Source of the DNA: Solenopsis invicta
Lineage: Eukaryota > Arthropoda > Insecta > Hymenoptera > Formicidae
NCBI RefSeq assembly: GCF_016802725.1
Contig: NC_052668.1
Span: 4,468,501-4,532,500 of the forward strand
Direction: 5' to 3'
Length of the DNA: 64,000 nucleotides
The position numbers and the translations under genes were made by a program. The notes beneath the pieces were generated by a model. That model did no database searches. It was not told the origin of the DNA and saw nothing but the letters and a program-made list of their open reading frames with translations. Shown piece by piece: positions 19,857 through 32,319 of the stretch (positions are counted from its first letter, which is position 1; every line of letters begins with the position of its first letter).

Positions 19857-21578
19857 GACCTCTATGAAGCTAGCAAAACCAAATCGGCAGAATCAAATAA
19901 AACTTAGTGGAATATTTAGTACTCATTTTGTACTAATTTGTACCATAAAAAATAATATTGTATCTCATGCCGTTCCGAAGAAACTCATGGTCCTGCTAGG
20001 TTCATATGAAGCCAGCAGGACCAAAAAAATTTTTCTTTTAATAAAAATAAAGTAGATTTAATTAGTACTGATTTTGTACTAATTTGTACCACTCCAAATA
20101 AATTAATAATATAAGTTTAATTAATATAATCAACTTCAAAACAATTTACACCTCTATATTCTAGACCAGCTCCAAGAATAAAGTACACTTTTCCCTCAGC
20201 AGAATCGAACGACACTACTTTTACTCGATAATTTATACTACCAAAATGTGCAATTTAAGAATTTGAACCCTTGCCATTTTTCTCAAAATCACCTTTAATA
20301 CTTGATGACATTTAGAGTAAAGTACTCTTTTCTTTTAGCAGAATCGAACGACACTATTTTTAATCAATGCTTGATAATTTGTACTACCAAAATGTGCAAT
20401 TTAAGAATTTGTACCCTTGCCATTTTTCTCAAAATCACTCTTAACACTTGATGATCTCAAGAGTAAAGTACTCTTTTCCCTTAGCAGAATTGAACGACAC
20501 TATTTTTGCTCAATGCTTGATAATTTGTACTACCAAAATGTGCAATTTAAAAATGTACCCTTACCATTTTTCGCAAAACCACCCATGAATCTTGATGACC
20601 TCTAGAATAAAGTACTCTTTTCTCTCAGCAGAATCAAACGACACTATTTTTGCTCAATACTTGATAATTTGTACTACCAAAATGTGCAATTTAAGAATTT
20701 GTACCCCTACCATTTTCTCAAAACTACCCCAAACTCTTAAGAACCTCAAAAATAAATATATAGTTTATACCAGTAAAAATAATTTTGTACTCTGTGCCAT
20801 TAGAAAAAATAGTACTGAAAGAGAGAGAAAAAACAGCTTACATATTTAAACGGCAAAAATGTATATAAATTTTATAATACATAAACTCTCAAACTTCAAA
20901 TTTTGATAAATCATATTTTGTGTAAATTATTATGCATTAAGGAAATATAGTGTCGTTTGATTCTGCTAAGAGAAAAAAATATTTTATTTTTGAGGTCATC
21001 AAGTATTAAGGGTGATTTTGAGAAAAATGGCAAGAGTACAAATTCTTAATTGCACATTTTGCTAGTACAAATTATCAAGCATCGATTAAAAACAGTGTCG
21101 TTTGATTCTGCTAAGGGAAAAGAGTACTTTACTCTTGAGATCATCAAGTGTTAAGGGTGATTTTGAGAAAAATGGCAAGGCTACAAATTCTTAAATTGCA
21201 CATTTTGGTAGTATAAATTGTTACTCATCGAGTAAAAGTAATGTTGTTTGATTTTACTGAGAGAAAAGAGTACTTGGAGGTTGTCTAAAATATAGAGGTG
21301 TAAATTGTTTTGAAGCTGATTATATTAATTTAACTTATATTATTAATTTATTTGGAGTGGTACAAATCAGTACAAAATCAGTACTAATTATATCTACTTT
21401 ATTTTTATTAAAAAAAATTTTTTTTTTGGCCCTGCTGGCTTCATTTGAACGAGTTTCTTTGAAACGGCATGGGGTACAAAATTATTTTTTATTGTACAAA
21501 TTAGTACAAAATGTACTAAATATTCCACTAAGTTTTATTTGATTCTGCCGATTTGGTTTTACTAGCTTCATAGAGGTC
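19857..21578. mobile_element. Foldback-type palindrome FB1 with ~142-bp tandem units
   Basis: GACCTCTATGAAGC (19857) is mirrored by GCTTCATAGAGGTC (to 21578); ~250 bp of outer arms pair well. Inside, a unit containing TAGCAGAATCGAACGACAC and CCAAAATGTGCAATTTAAG repeats at about 20177, 20319, 20461 and 20607, and in inverted form from about 20950 to 21280. Flanks GAAAGAA (left) and GAAAAAA (right) look like a 7-bp target duplication with one change; the second X copy has a single GAAAGAA here. No transposase. Inverted repeats made of tandem units recall Drosophila FB elements. Confidence 0.8.
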
Positions 21579-21889
21579 GAAAAAAGTTAACCCCTCACTT
21601 TGTGAATTAACAAATTCCGACGGTTGTGTTAGGTTTGTGCCACATTGTGCCCAAATATTAAAACAGAAATATGAAAAATACGTTAAAAAATGAAAATAAA
21701 CGATTTTTTTTATTAGCCTCCTACTTTTCAAATTTCTTAATTTTAAAAGTTGTATTAGATTGAGCTCATTTGTAATAACATTGTGCCAAAGTATTACATT
21801 CATATATTGATAACAAAAGAAATTATTGGGAAATCCGATGGGGGCGTGGTTTTCACATTCCGCTATCTAGCACCAACGATCAAAACCAC

Positions 21890-24633
21890 ACGTCCTATAA
21901 GTTAGCGGAACAAAGTGAGCAGAATCAATTCAAACAAATTTTTTTATTTGTTGCTCATTTGTTGCTAAAAAGTTGCCAAAGAAAAAAATTTGTTGCTCTA
22001 TTAATTTTTTTTAAAAATAATGTTCCGCTAACGGAAGTTTAAGTTAGCGGGACAATACCCTTATATCACAAAAATCATACGCAAAAGCAATGTTAAAATA
22101 TGTTGCTAATTTGTTGCTCACAAAATATGCTACTCTCGATATTGTTACTTGCAAAATAAGCACCTATAACAATAAACACTCACCCATACAGAGAGTTACA
22201 AGAGATTTATACAGAGAGTTACAAGAATAAACTAGAAGAAATAAATTTGTTACTCGCATAACTATGATTCCGAGCATAACTATAATCCTCAGCCATCGTA
22301 CTATTAAAAATTTAAAATTATTGCTAACCATAAAACACTAAAGATAATTAATTTACCAAGGAAATGCGCGCGTCGCGCGCGGTAGGCATGTTAACGAATG
22401 TCAAAAAATGTGTACGCTGGTATAATTGTAATATCAAAATAACCCCCAGATATTGTACTATCAAAATATATAAAAATCTCAATTTGTTGCTAACTATAAG
22501 ACACTGCAAATAATTAATTTATGCAGTAAACACATGCTGCGCGATATAGGAAAGGTATTGCCTATCAAATAATGTGTACGCAGATAAATTCCTAGATAAA
22601 TTAATTATTTTTAATGTCTTATGGTTAGCAACAAATTGAAACTTTACATATTTTGAGAGTACGACATCCGCGGATTAATTTGATACCATAATTTCGCCAG
22701 CGTACACATTATTTGATAAGCAATACCTTGGCTATAGCGCGCGGCGCGCGCGTTTACTGCATAAATTAATTATTTGCATCGTCTTATGGTTAGCAACAAA
22801 TTGAAACTTTACATATTTTGATAGTACGACATCCGCGGATTAATTTGATACCATGATTACGCCAGCGTACACATTATTTGATAAGCAATATCTTGGCTAA
22901 AGCGCGCGGCGTGCGCGTTTACTGCATAAATTAATTATTTACATTGTCTTACGGTTAGCAAAAAATTGAAACTTTACATATTTTGAGAGTACGACATCCG
23001 CGGATTAATTTGATACCATAATTTCGGCAGCGTACACATTATTTGATAAGTAATACTCTGGCTATAGCGCGCGGCGCGCGCGTTTACTGCATAAATTAAT
23101 TATTTGCAGTGTCTTATGGTTAGCAACAAATTGAAACTTTACATATTTTGATAGTACAACATCCGCGGAATAATTTGATACCATAATTTCGCCAGCGTAC
23201 ACATTATTTGATAAGTAATACTCTGGTTATAGCGCGCGGCGCGCGCGTTTACTGCATAAATTAATTATTTCCATTGTCTTACGGTTAGCAAAAAATTGAA
23301 ACTTTACATATTTTGAGAGTACGACATCCGCGGATTAATTTGATACCATAATTTCGCCAGCGTACACATTATTTGATAAGTAATACTTTGACTATAGCGC
23401 GCGGCGCGCGCGTTTACTGCATAAATTAATTATTTGCAGTGTCTTATGGTTAGCAACATATTCAGATATTTACGTGTTTCGCTATAGGCGCGCTATAGAG
23501 AAGGTATCAAATAATGTGTACGCTGGCGAAATTATGGTATCAAATTAATCCGCGGATGTCGTACTCTCAAAATATGTAAAGTTTCAATTTTTTGCTAACC
23601 GTAAGGCAATGCAAATAATTAACTTACGCAGTAAACGCGCGCGCCGCGCGCTATAGCCGAGGTATTGCTTATCAAATAATGTGTACGCTGGCGTAATCAT
23701 GGTATCAAATTAATCCGCGGATGTCGTACTATCAAAGTATGTAAAGTTTCAATTTGTTGCTAACCATAAGACGATGCAAATAATTAATTTATGCAGTAAA
23801 CGCGCGCGCCGCGCGCTATAGCCAAGGTATTGCTTATCAAATAATGTGTACGCTGGCGAAATTATGGTATCAAATTAATCCGCGGATGTCGTACTCTCAA
23901 AATATGTAAAGTTTCAATTTGTTGCTAACCATAAGACATTAAAAATAATTAATTTATCTAGGAATTTATCTGCGTACACATTATTTGATAGGCAATACCT
24001 TTCCTATAGCGCGCAGCATGTGTTTACTGCATAAATTAATTATTTGCAGTATCTTATAGTTAGCAACAAATTGAGATTTTTATATATTTTGATAGTACAA
24101 TATCTGGGGGTTATTTTGATATTACAATTATACCAGCGTACACATTTTTTGACATTCGTTAACGTGCCTACCGCGCGCGACGCGCGCATTTCCTTGGTAA
24201 ATTAATTATCTTTAGTGTTTTATGGTTAGCAATAATTTTAAATTTTTAATAGTACGATGGCTGAGGATTATTTTGGAATCATAGTTATGCGAGTAACAAA
24301 TTTATTTCTTCTAGTTTACTCTTGTAACTCTCTGTATGGGTGATTGTTTATTGTTATTGGTGCTTATTTTGCAAGTAACAATATCGAGAGTAGCATATTT
24401 TGTGAGCAACAAATAAGCAACATATTTTAACGTTGCTTTTGCGTATGATTTTTGCGATATAAGGGTATTGTCACGCTAACTTAAACTTCCGTTAGCGGAA
24501 CATTATTTAAAAAAAAAATTAATAGAGCAACAAATTTTTTTCTTTGGCAACTTTTTAGCAACAAATGAGCAACAAATAAAAAAATTTGTTTGAATTAATT
24601 CTGCTCATTTTGTTCCGCTAACTTATAGGACGT
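21890..24633. mobile_element. Foldback-type palindrome FB2, 2.74 kb, 9-bp target duplication
   Basis: ACGTCCTATAAGTTAGCGGA is mirrored exactly at the right end. The 9-bp CAAAACCAC is present on both sides (21881-21889 and 24634-24642). The outer arms (about 400 bp) contain TTTGTTGCTCATTTGTTGCT-like words. The inside is an array of ~165-bp units, each with CATCCGCGG, CAGCGTACACATTATTTGAT and a GC core such as GCGCGCGGCGCGCGCG; about five units run forward (22620-23450) and three inverted (23460-23940), with diverged units outside. A 9-bp duplication and tandem-repeat arms fit the FB/Mutator-like group. Non-coding. Confidence 0.88.
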
Positions 24634-24642
24634 CAAAACCAC

Positions 24643-25124
24643 TGCGAGTAGGTAACCTAACCCAACAGGTCCTTTCATTAGTTTGTTGTCATACATAAGC
24701 AGAAGTAAAGAAATAAAAATGAGAGTATCCATAGGAAAAATTTGTATTTTTGCTAATTTGACACCAATAAAAATTTTATTACTGGTGAAAAATTAATTAA
24801 CGCCCATACAGTACAGAGAGATTGCAGTAACATTGCAGGATGATTTTATTGAAACATTGTAATATTGCATATTGATGCGAAACATTACTGCAACATTGCT
24901 GTAAGATTACATCAACATTAAAATGTCTGCTTTTTGATATATTGCAAATTAAAACGTCCCAGCAACATCGCAATGTTACGTATTTAGTATGAATAATGAA
25001 ACGGTATATAATGATACATTACAACATTTATTATAATATTACAACATTTTAGCAATAACATTTGTAGCAACGTTGCTGCAACATTGCTGGAATATTCTGG
25101 GCTGAAATATTCTGTGTAAAGCCG
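24643..25124. repeat. Low-complexity ACATTGC-rich tract
   Basis: 24829-25100 is rich in irregular repeats of AACATTGC/GCAATGTT; a similar patch lies at 25547-25640. No gene. Confidence 0.6.
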
Positions 25125-25252
25125 GGAGCACACACTTTTGCATAATGCATAATACTTAAGAGAATGAACCAATCAAAATCCTTTATTTCTATCTTGGAGA
25201 AGGACATAAAGGACTTTGGTTTATTCTCTTATGCATTATACAAAAATCTGCT
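25125..25252. repeat. Hairpin MITE-like repeat
   Basis: GGAGCACACACTTTTGCATA is mirrored by TATACAAAAATCTGCTCC, and CTTAAGAGAATGAACCAA pairs with the facing arm. About 128 bp, with no clear target duplication. Confidence 0.65.
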
Positions 25253-25654
25253 CCATTTTTTACATTTTTATATAAAAAAAATCTTGGCAATTTTAAATGT
25301 ATAATTTACTTATTTATTTAACTAGCAAAAATTACACTTTTGTGCTAACATATATAAGTATAAATTTATTTGGGTATTAATATATACAAATATTGTTTAG
25401 AATTATAAACTTTTATTCAAGGAAGTTACTCAACTTACTAAATTTGCTGAATGCGGAATAATTATGGATGAGTTAAATTAATATATTATTATACGCGAAT
25501 ATTCTACATTGGCTCTTTATTGCTATTATTTTATACTTAAAAAATTATAATATTGCAATGTTTTTGGAGTATTAATATTGCTGAGATATTGCAGGCATAT
25601 TGTTAATTTAGGTTTCTGCAATGTTTTCGTAATTTATTGCATTGCAATTTGCAA
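25253..25654. other. No gene seen
   Basis: AT-rich, ending in an ACATTGC-type low-complexity patch (about 25547-25650). Confidence 0.4.
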
Positions 25655-27545
25655 CATTGTCGATCCAAATTATGGTAGCCACTGCTGGTTTGCCGATTTC
25701 GAAGTGCAACTTTTCAAAGTGATATGGGAGAATTTCTCAGGCAGATACCACCCGTGTGAAGTTAGCTTCTCAACATTAAAAAAAAAAAAACTTTTTTTTT
25801 TAGCTTATTAGCAGATATCTTAATTTTTTCTACACATACACTGTCACAAAAAAGAGGAACAATTATGGGAATGGTTGACAGAGCATTTCTATTATCTAAT
25901 CTTAGATTCCATTAAAAGAACATGAGTTTATCATTAATATATTATTACACAATGATTACCCTGTGAGGTTTATTTTTGAGACTATCAGCAGCCGCCTGAA
26001 ATCACTAATTTACAAACACACACGCAAACAAACAGAGAACACAAATAACTCAACTGCGGATGAAAAAATTCCTTGGTCTATATTACCATACATTCCCAAC
26101 ATCTCTGAGAAATTCATATTCATTAAGGAAAATTTAAATGTTAAACCGGCCTTTTTTAGCCTCAACAAATTAAACAGGATTATTAAAGGACATAAGGACG
26201 CTCTCCCAATGAACTCTAAGAAAAATGTAGTATACAAAATTGCATGCAAAGAATGCGATGCTTCATACGTAGGCGAGACAGGCAGAAATAAGAATAACCG
26301 AACATCGCAACAATATCAATTGGAACAATAAGAATTATTCGGTAATTACTGAACACCGAATAGAATTTAATCATGAGTTTGATTGGGAGAACATTCAAGT
26401 CCTTGACTTGGAACGTTTCCTTAACAAGCGATTAGTGTTCGAAATGATGCATATTCAGATGCAAAAGAATGGCTTGAATTCGCAATCGGACACTGAATGC
26501 TTACTATCATGCGTATCTTTTCTTGCTAAGGAGATTGCGAACTTAGAGTATGAACTTTTAATGTGTCTGTAACTTTTATTTATTTATTTAATTATTTATG
26601 TATTGAACTTTAACGTCTGACTCACAATTCCTTTATTTAATCTCTTTTTAATTAACTTACTTTTATTTATTTAATTATTTAATTTTTATCGACGGACACT
26701 TTCTTTAATTTAATCTACATTTATTTACTATTTTATTACTTTACTTCTTATGTATCTATTTATTTTTTGCGACGGAGTCACTTCTGTTTATTTTCTCTAC
26801 GACTATATTTATTGTATCTATCTAATGTATTTTATTTTTTGTAATGCATTTTATGACGTACAATTTAGCTAGTTTATTCACTTATATTTATCTCAGTTTT
26901 TAATTTGGTTTTTTATTTTCTAATTATCTGAGTTTTACAATTTTGGCCTTTAGACATACTAGTTCTAAACTTTGGACATCACTCTTATTTGTTTTTCTCG
27001 TTTTATTTTAGACAATGTATCTTTGACTTGCTATGTGTTTATGTATAACGCTCTCTCGTTAACCGCTTTATTAAAAACATCTTGTAGCGACTGTGACTTT
27101 CACAATAACGTTCTTGACAATTAAGAGTTAAGCTCTTTATCCATGGCTTTGTTGGTCGTCATCGATTTTTAATGGTGAGTCACTAAAAGTTTTTTTTTTT
27201 TTTTATAAGTCACTATTGCGTAACATCAATTGTAGGGTTATTAAACCTTCTCCCATATTACTTTGGAAACTTGCACTTTGGAGCATTTTTCCCCATCGGG
27301 TGCAGTCTTTCTTTTGCACTCGGTGGCTGCAAATTGGCGCCTCAATGGCAACACTGCTTTGGAGTCGGCAAACCGGTAGTGACAATCATAATTTGGATCG
27401 ACGATGACTAAACTGTTAACTTGTTAAGAAGATGCGTTTTTATTGTAAAATTTTGCTAATGATGTCACTGAAGAAAGTCGAAACGTTCAATTAAATGGTT
27501 TTTAGTCTATAACTGACTCCATTACTTTTGCGCAAAAAAAAACCG
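25655..27545 (+). mobile_element. Penelope-like element fragment with inverted flanks
   Basis: The block CGATCCAAATTATGGTAGCC (about 25660-25735) is mirrored at 27243-27405, an inverted-flank arrangement often seen in Penelope-like elements. Between them lies the 3' end of the coding region (25850-26573) and an AT-rich tail. The segment GAAGAAAGTCGAAACGTTCAA near 27471 resembles the tail motif of such elements. The reverse transcriptase is missing, so the copy is 5'-truncated. Confidence 0.7.
25850..26573 (+). pseudogene. Penelope-like element: C-terminal region with GIY-YIG endonuclease
   Basis: Starts with MGMVDRAFLLS, continues after frameshifts with DYPVRFIFETI, then reaches the endonuclease: VVYKIACKECDASYVGETGR (26227-26286), the GIY-YIG core of Penelope elements. 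After a frameshift near 26288 it continues with ITEHR, FNHEFDWENIQVLD and HIQMQKNG, ending at a stop near 26573. The CxxC pair and Tyr/Arg residues of the family are visible. Several frameshifts and stops make it inactive. Confidence 0.85.
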
Positions 27546-27719
27546 CGCAACACTCATTACTTTTTTCTACGTATTATTGTATTTATTACTTTTATTGACA
27601 TATAAAAATTATTATAATGCAATATGTAAAGCTTGGAAAATAATATCAATGTACAAATTTTCTAATCAAATCATATTTATTTCAATGCAATAATATTTAT
27701 TAATATCATGATAATATTA
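27546..27719. other. AT-rich spacer
   Basis: Nothing supported. Confidence 0.4.
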
Positions 27720-28017
27720 TTGAAGTAAAACTCCGTTGGATGTGAAACTCAAGAAGTTGTTTATTGTAGAACTGATACACAAGCTGTCTTCACATAATAA
27801 TGCTAACTGATTGCAACTAAAGGAAATGGAAAACGAATGACCTGGGCGCTGTCGGAAGCCCGTATTTATCTCCTGTTTTTTGTTGCCTTCACGCCTTATT
27901 AGCTTGTGCCCTAAAAGAAGTGCCGACTGTATGACGCAAGACTTTGTCGCATCTCGGTGTCTCAATCCTGCATCGACATGTCAGGATATGTTTCTCTAAT
28001 CTAACATTATATTCTAC
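27720..28017 (-). repeat. Candidate 3' LTR of the gypsy-like element
   Basis: On the minus strand this block starts TGTAGAATATAATG and ends TTTTACTTCA, directly 3' of the pol remnant, with a polyadenylation signal AATAAA near its end. No matching 5' LTR is in the window, so the borders are inferred only from TG...CA ends and position. Confidence 0.45.
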
Positions 28018-28189
28018 AGTTTCGGCCAGCCTGATATTTAGGCCGTCCCCGGCCGTCAGTTGCCGCGAAACAAAGTTTTAAAATTAAAACCTTATGGGTT
28101 ACATACAGAATAAATGAGCATATAATACACGCAACTTAAAATCTACGCTTACTTTAACCTAGGCTTTAAAATCGGGTTAAGTATTTTTT

Positions 28190-30410
28190 GTGTCTCGTCT
28201 CTCTATTCATCTTCGCATTCTGTGTCTGAATAGTATAATTGTGCCCTACCTCAGGGCTACGCTATGGTTTCATGTTAGAGGCCTCTCAAGTGCCTCTATG
28301 GTTTTTGTGATATTTGGCAATCCTCAACATCCGCCACAATATATCTGTCGTTCTGCAATTGTTTTATTATCTGGTACAGTTCTCTGTAGGACGAAGCAAG
28401 CTTTTCGCCCTTTGTCTCAAAGTTTTTTACAACCAGGGTCTCCTTCTGAATATTTACGCACCGCTTTTCTTTTACGATTTGTATATTCTTTGTTTTCTTT
28501 ACGCGTTTTCTCGATTTTATTTGCTGCTTTGTTTCTGATTTTTTTAGGATTGTACGGATTTGCCTTGTTTTGTTCTAATATAAATTCTTTTAACATGTCG
28601 ATTACATATCCGCGTTGTTTTACACCGTATAAGAGTTTGCTCGGAATTTTTCCGGTCGCGCGATTGATCGTGTTATTATCGCAAATTTGATTTCATTTAA
28701 TGATTTTCACTAGTCTTTTTCGGTATATAATTTGCCTAGTGCAGCTGCTAAGATCTTATTGTAACGCTCCACCTGCTCGTTTGCTTGCGGGGATTCGGTC
28801 GCGATTTTAATGTGTTGAACATTCATTTCTGACATAAATTCGGCGAATTCTTTTGACGTGAAGCTAGTGCCTCTGTCCGAAATTAGGATTTTAGGTCGGC
28901 TGTACGCTTGGAAATAGTCTCTGAGACATCTAATGGTATCGCTTATTGACGTCGTTTTAACTGTGTAAAATTTCACATGTTTTGTAAGGCGTCTACAATT
29001 ACAAGCACGTTTTTTTGTCGAGTTTGTTTGATCTACCGAACCAAAACGATCTATATGCACTACGCCAAACGGAGATTTTTCTTTTGGGATATTATGCACA
29101 TAACTTTCGACTCTTCCGGTGAGTTTTGAAAACGAGATGCATTTAAGACAATTTTGCACATGTATTTAAACCTTCGGTTTTATTTCTGGTAACCAATAGT
29201 TTTTTAATAATACTGCGTAAGTTTTATCAATACCAAAGTGTCCAAATTTGTTATGGTATTTATAAAGTAGTTCCTGTTCCATAGACCGAGGCACATAAAA
29301 TAGCAGTTTATCTTTCCGCTTTCTATATACGAGGCGTTTCTTATTTCGTATAGATTGTTTTGTTCCTTTTTTAATTGTTTCTTTAGCTTTTTTATTTTTG
29401 GGTCTTGCGACTGGCATATTGCTAAGTTGAATTTGAAAGTATTATTTTCTATTACTAATAAGCTATTAGTACGGCTAAGTGCATCGACGTGCGACATTCT
29501 TTTGCCGGGCCGATGTTCGGTACAGTAATTGAAATTTTATAGCTCAAGCGCCTATCTTGAAATTTGTTTATGTTTTGTTTGTTTAGCGTCGTTTAGCATC
29601 ACTAACGCATTGCAATCCGTAACTATTTAAAATGGGATGCCCTGCAGATAAGCAGGTACGAAACCGCCTGAGAGCGTATATAATTCCCAAAGTCTAACTC
29701 ATAACTATGATAGCGTGCTTTTGCCTCGGATGCCCGTTTTCAGAAATAAAAAATTGTAAAATAATATTGTTGTTTGTTTTTCTTTGCACTAGTACTGCGC
29801 TGAAGCCCTGCGAGCTTGCATTATAATGCAACTCGGTAGGATCATCCGGATTGTAAATCGATAATATGGGGGCTTCTAATAATTTTTTTTTAAATGTTTT
29901 AAATGCTTCTGTTTTTTTATAACCGAAATTAAATGTTATCCCTTTCTTTAATAGCGCATATAATGTACCCGTGATTGACGCAAAATTCTCAATAAACTTT
30001 TTAAAATAAGAACTTAAGCCGATAAAACTTTGTACTTTTCGTACGTTTTTTGGGATGGGAAAATTTTTCATCGCTTTAATTCCGTTGTCGCACTGTCGTA
30101 TGCTCTTCTCCGACACCACGTATTCTAAAAAATTCTATCTCTGTGTATAAAAATCGACATTTATCTAAACGCAGTTTAAGCAGATTTAGTGTTAAGCGAC
30201 AAAATATTTGTTCAAGTACCTCAAAATGTTCCTTTAATGTAGCCGTGGCTATTAAAATAATATTCATATATACTATCACGTTTCCGTTTTTGATTTTGTT
30301 ACTTGGCGTTTCATTTACAAATTGTTGAAAATGTGCAGGTGCATTTTTTAGACAAAAGGGCATTTTCAGGTATTTGTATTGTCCAAAAGGTAGGTGTTTC
30401 CTTGTATGTA
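28190..30410 (-). pseudogene. Gypsy-like (Ty3) pol: RT, RNase H, integrase; decayed
   Basis: In minus-strand order: RT from about 30410 (PFGQYKYLKMPFCLKNAPA; active site YMNII in place of YMDDI), RT end and RNase H (IPKNVRKVQSFIGLSSYFKK; LSIYNPDD), HVDALSR at the RNase H/integrase border, the integrase zinc-finger region (HNKFGHFGIDKTY), and the catalytic core (FGVVHIDRFG, ISDRGTSF, ERYN) in 28710-29159. The C-terminal tail with NRATGKIPSKLLYG is traceable to about 28200. Many frameshifts, and one RT aspartate is lost. The plus-strand frame at 28190-28690 is only its antisense. Gag and protease are missing. Confidence 0.85.
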
Positions 30411-30553
30411 GTTTTTACAAGAGTTTTAATTGTCTTGAGCAAACTGAAACTATAAATGCCGGTTAAATGTTCTTAATTCAGTATCAGAAATAATAATACT
30501 TGAAAATTTTATAAAAATATCACTTTGAACTTGTATTTCTATATCCTTATTTG

Positions 30554-30806
30554 TTAAGGAAGTTTGACATTTTCTTCCACAACTTCTGCAGGGTATCCAT
30601 GTTCATCAATTATTCTAATTGCAGGCAATGTTTTTTCAATTACATTTTGATCAGTTGTTTTATCAGGAACAGTAGTTTGCACTACAATTTCTTTTTCAGG
30701 TATATCATAAACATTTTTTACTGATAGTTGTTTTACATAAGATCTTTTATGCCGTCTTTCTTCTCTGCATTTTGCTTGAATTTTTTTGCGGACTAACTTT
30801 TTTTGT
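30554..30806 (-). other. Unidentified open stretch without a start codon (83 codons)
   Basis: Open on the minus strand between two stops. It begins with a basic part (LVRKKIQAKCREERRHKRSY) and goes on with VKNVYDIPEKEIVVQTTVPD and IRIIDEHGYPAE. Composition looks like protein, not chance AT-rich sequence. It lacks a Met and a good splice acceptor. It could be a host exon or transposon ORF piece; no family recognised. Confidence 0.3.
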
Positions 30807-31589
30807 TAATTTAATTGGTAGATTGAGCTAAAATAAAATGTTTATTTTTTTTTAAATGACGTATTTTACCTTTTAAAAAATGTGACAAGACTTAGTATTT
30901 TTTATAATTTAAATAACTGAGGAATAACGTTATAATAAATAATAATTATAATGATCAATATTAAGTCAAACTTGAGCTAACAAAATTTAAAACAAACATA
31001 GGTTAACAAGCTTATGTCGGAGGGGGGGGGGAGATTTTATGATGCTTTTTAGTATCAAAACTATTAAAAATATTCTGGCTATATGCAATAACTATATTTA
31101 AAGACAAAAATGCGGATTGCAATTTGCATAAGCTAGAAAATTAAAAAATTATTATTCAGCACTAAAATTGCTGTGACAGATATAGGCCTGCTAACCTGTT
31201 TATTTTTAATTATAATTTTTTTTATTTTTAATTATAATTTTAATTATATTTGCGTGATGGTATGAAGTCTTTTTTTGTAAAATGGAGAGAGTACACTTTC
31301 ATGGATGCAGAAACCTTTTTTCCTATTTTTAATACTTTGATCCACGCTGTTCGACGATTAATAGCTTCCTCTGTATCGAACTTGTTTATGAATTTAACGA
31401 TACTTTGCCTTTTTCAGGAAAATGAAAAAATCTAACAGTGTCATTTCTGCGAGTTTGACTAGTGCAACCAAAGACACAACAAAAAATATTACTTTTATTT
31501 TTTTACATGAAAACTCTATAACTTATTCTGTATTACAATTTGTATTCAAATTTGGCTGATTGTTATATAAACGCAGACAGAGCTACCCG
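30807..31589. other. AT-rich stretch, no gene; G-run near 31022-31031
   Basis: A 61-codon plus-strand frame (31250-31435) looks accidental. A run of ten or more G is the only notable tract. Confidence 0.4.
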
Positions 31590-31740
31590 CGCTAATGGAA
31601 TATTTCTCCCACTAGATAGCGCAGTGACACATCGAATTTCCCAATAATAAAAAAAAAAACGATTTTGGAGAATTTCGCATAAAACTAACAATTGCATTGG
31701 CATTAATAATTACTTCTATGGCATAAAATTGTATATCTAA

Positions 31741-32044
31741 GTTGTGGTAACAGCTTAGCACAAACAGTACAACGTTCGGTTTGTAAATCGCAAGGATATA
31801 GAGGATACTTTATTCTTGCTTACGACCCTAAGCGAACGACATTTGACCATTATTTCAATTTCTAATTTTTTGATGCATTTTAAACTTAATATCTGAGTTG
31901 TGTTAGCATAGCACTTGTGCATCGAAGAATTATAAATCGAAATAATGGATAAAATGAGATAGGGGTTGCGCGACTAAAGTGTTTTTTATATCCCTGCGAT
32001 ATGGAAACCGAACATTGTGCTGTTTGTACTATGCTATCACAACT
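31741..32044. mobile_element. MITE in one arm of P2, TA target duplication
   Basis: AGTTGTGGTAACAGCTTAGC is mirrored, with a few changes, by GCTATCACAACT at the right end. TA lies on both sides (31739-31740 and 32045-32046). The opposite arm of P2 (about 33128-33145) has the uninterrupted sequence, with one TA. So this insertion came after the palindrome formed. Confidence 0.85.
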
Positions 32045-32225
32045 TACAAGGAGTAGGCAAGAACTGTAAAATGCCAAATGAAATGAATAATAGCTTATTC
32101 GAAAGGGGGGTACAAGTATTTTAAAAGTGTAAAAGGGTTAGCCTTACTTTTTAAGAAAATTGCAATTAAAATTTAACATTTGGACGTTTGTACGTTAAAT
32201 ACTAGAATCTTAAATCACTATCCAA

Positions 32226-32319
32226 GAGAGCGTCGTGGCTGAGAAGGCTAAGTTCTAGCGTTACATTTTTCCCTTTGTGGCGGACCGGGTTCGAATCTTC
32301 GCAGTATCAAATTTTTTTT
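32226..32319 (+). other. tRNA-like pol III unit, left arm of P2
   Basis: GAGCGTCGTGGCTGAGAAGG starts an A-box-like region (GTGGCTGAGAAGG), and B box GGGTTCGAATC lies at 32288-32298, followed by eight T (32312-32319). The length and long middle resemble a Ser/Leu-type tRNA with a variable arm. Acceptor and T-stem pairing are poor, so a working tRNA is unlikely. Confidence 0.6.

Larger units (their letters stand above)
19800..24660 (+). repeat. Dispersed repeat X, copy 1, split by two foldback elements
   Basis: Pieces outside the foldback elements (19800-19856, 21579-21889, and possibly a short stretch from 24634) match the reverse complement of 31590-31661 plus 33208-33540. Shared words include TGTGAATTAACAAATTCC, TATTACATTCATATATT and ATTATTGGGAAAT. 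A Tc1- or LTR-like identity is not evident. Both copies were used as landing sites by large palindromes. Confidence 0.65.

Noticed and set aside
20170..21290. Tandem array as a possible satellite or gene cluster
   Set aside because: The units occur forward in one arm and inverted in the other, so they are part of foldback element FB1; frames inside are short and not conserved between units.
22280..24200. CRISPR-like regular array (repeat period ~165 bp)
   Set aside because: The whole unit is repeated, not short repeats with unique spacers; it turns into inverted copies and lies inside a transposon with a 9-bp duplication in a eukaryotic genome.
28190..28690. 166-codon plus-strand frame, Leu/Phe-rich
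   Set aside because: It is the antisense of the gypsy integrase C-terminal region, which gives recognisable motifs on the minus strand.
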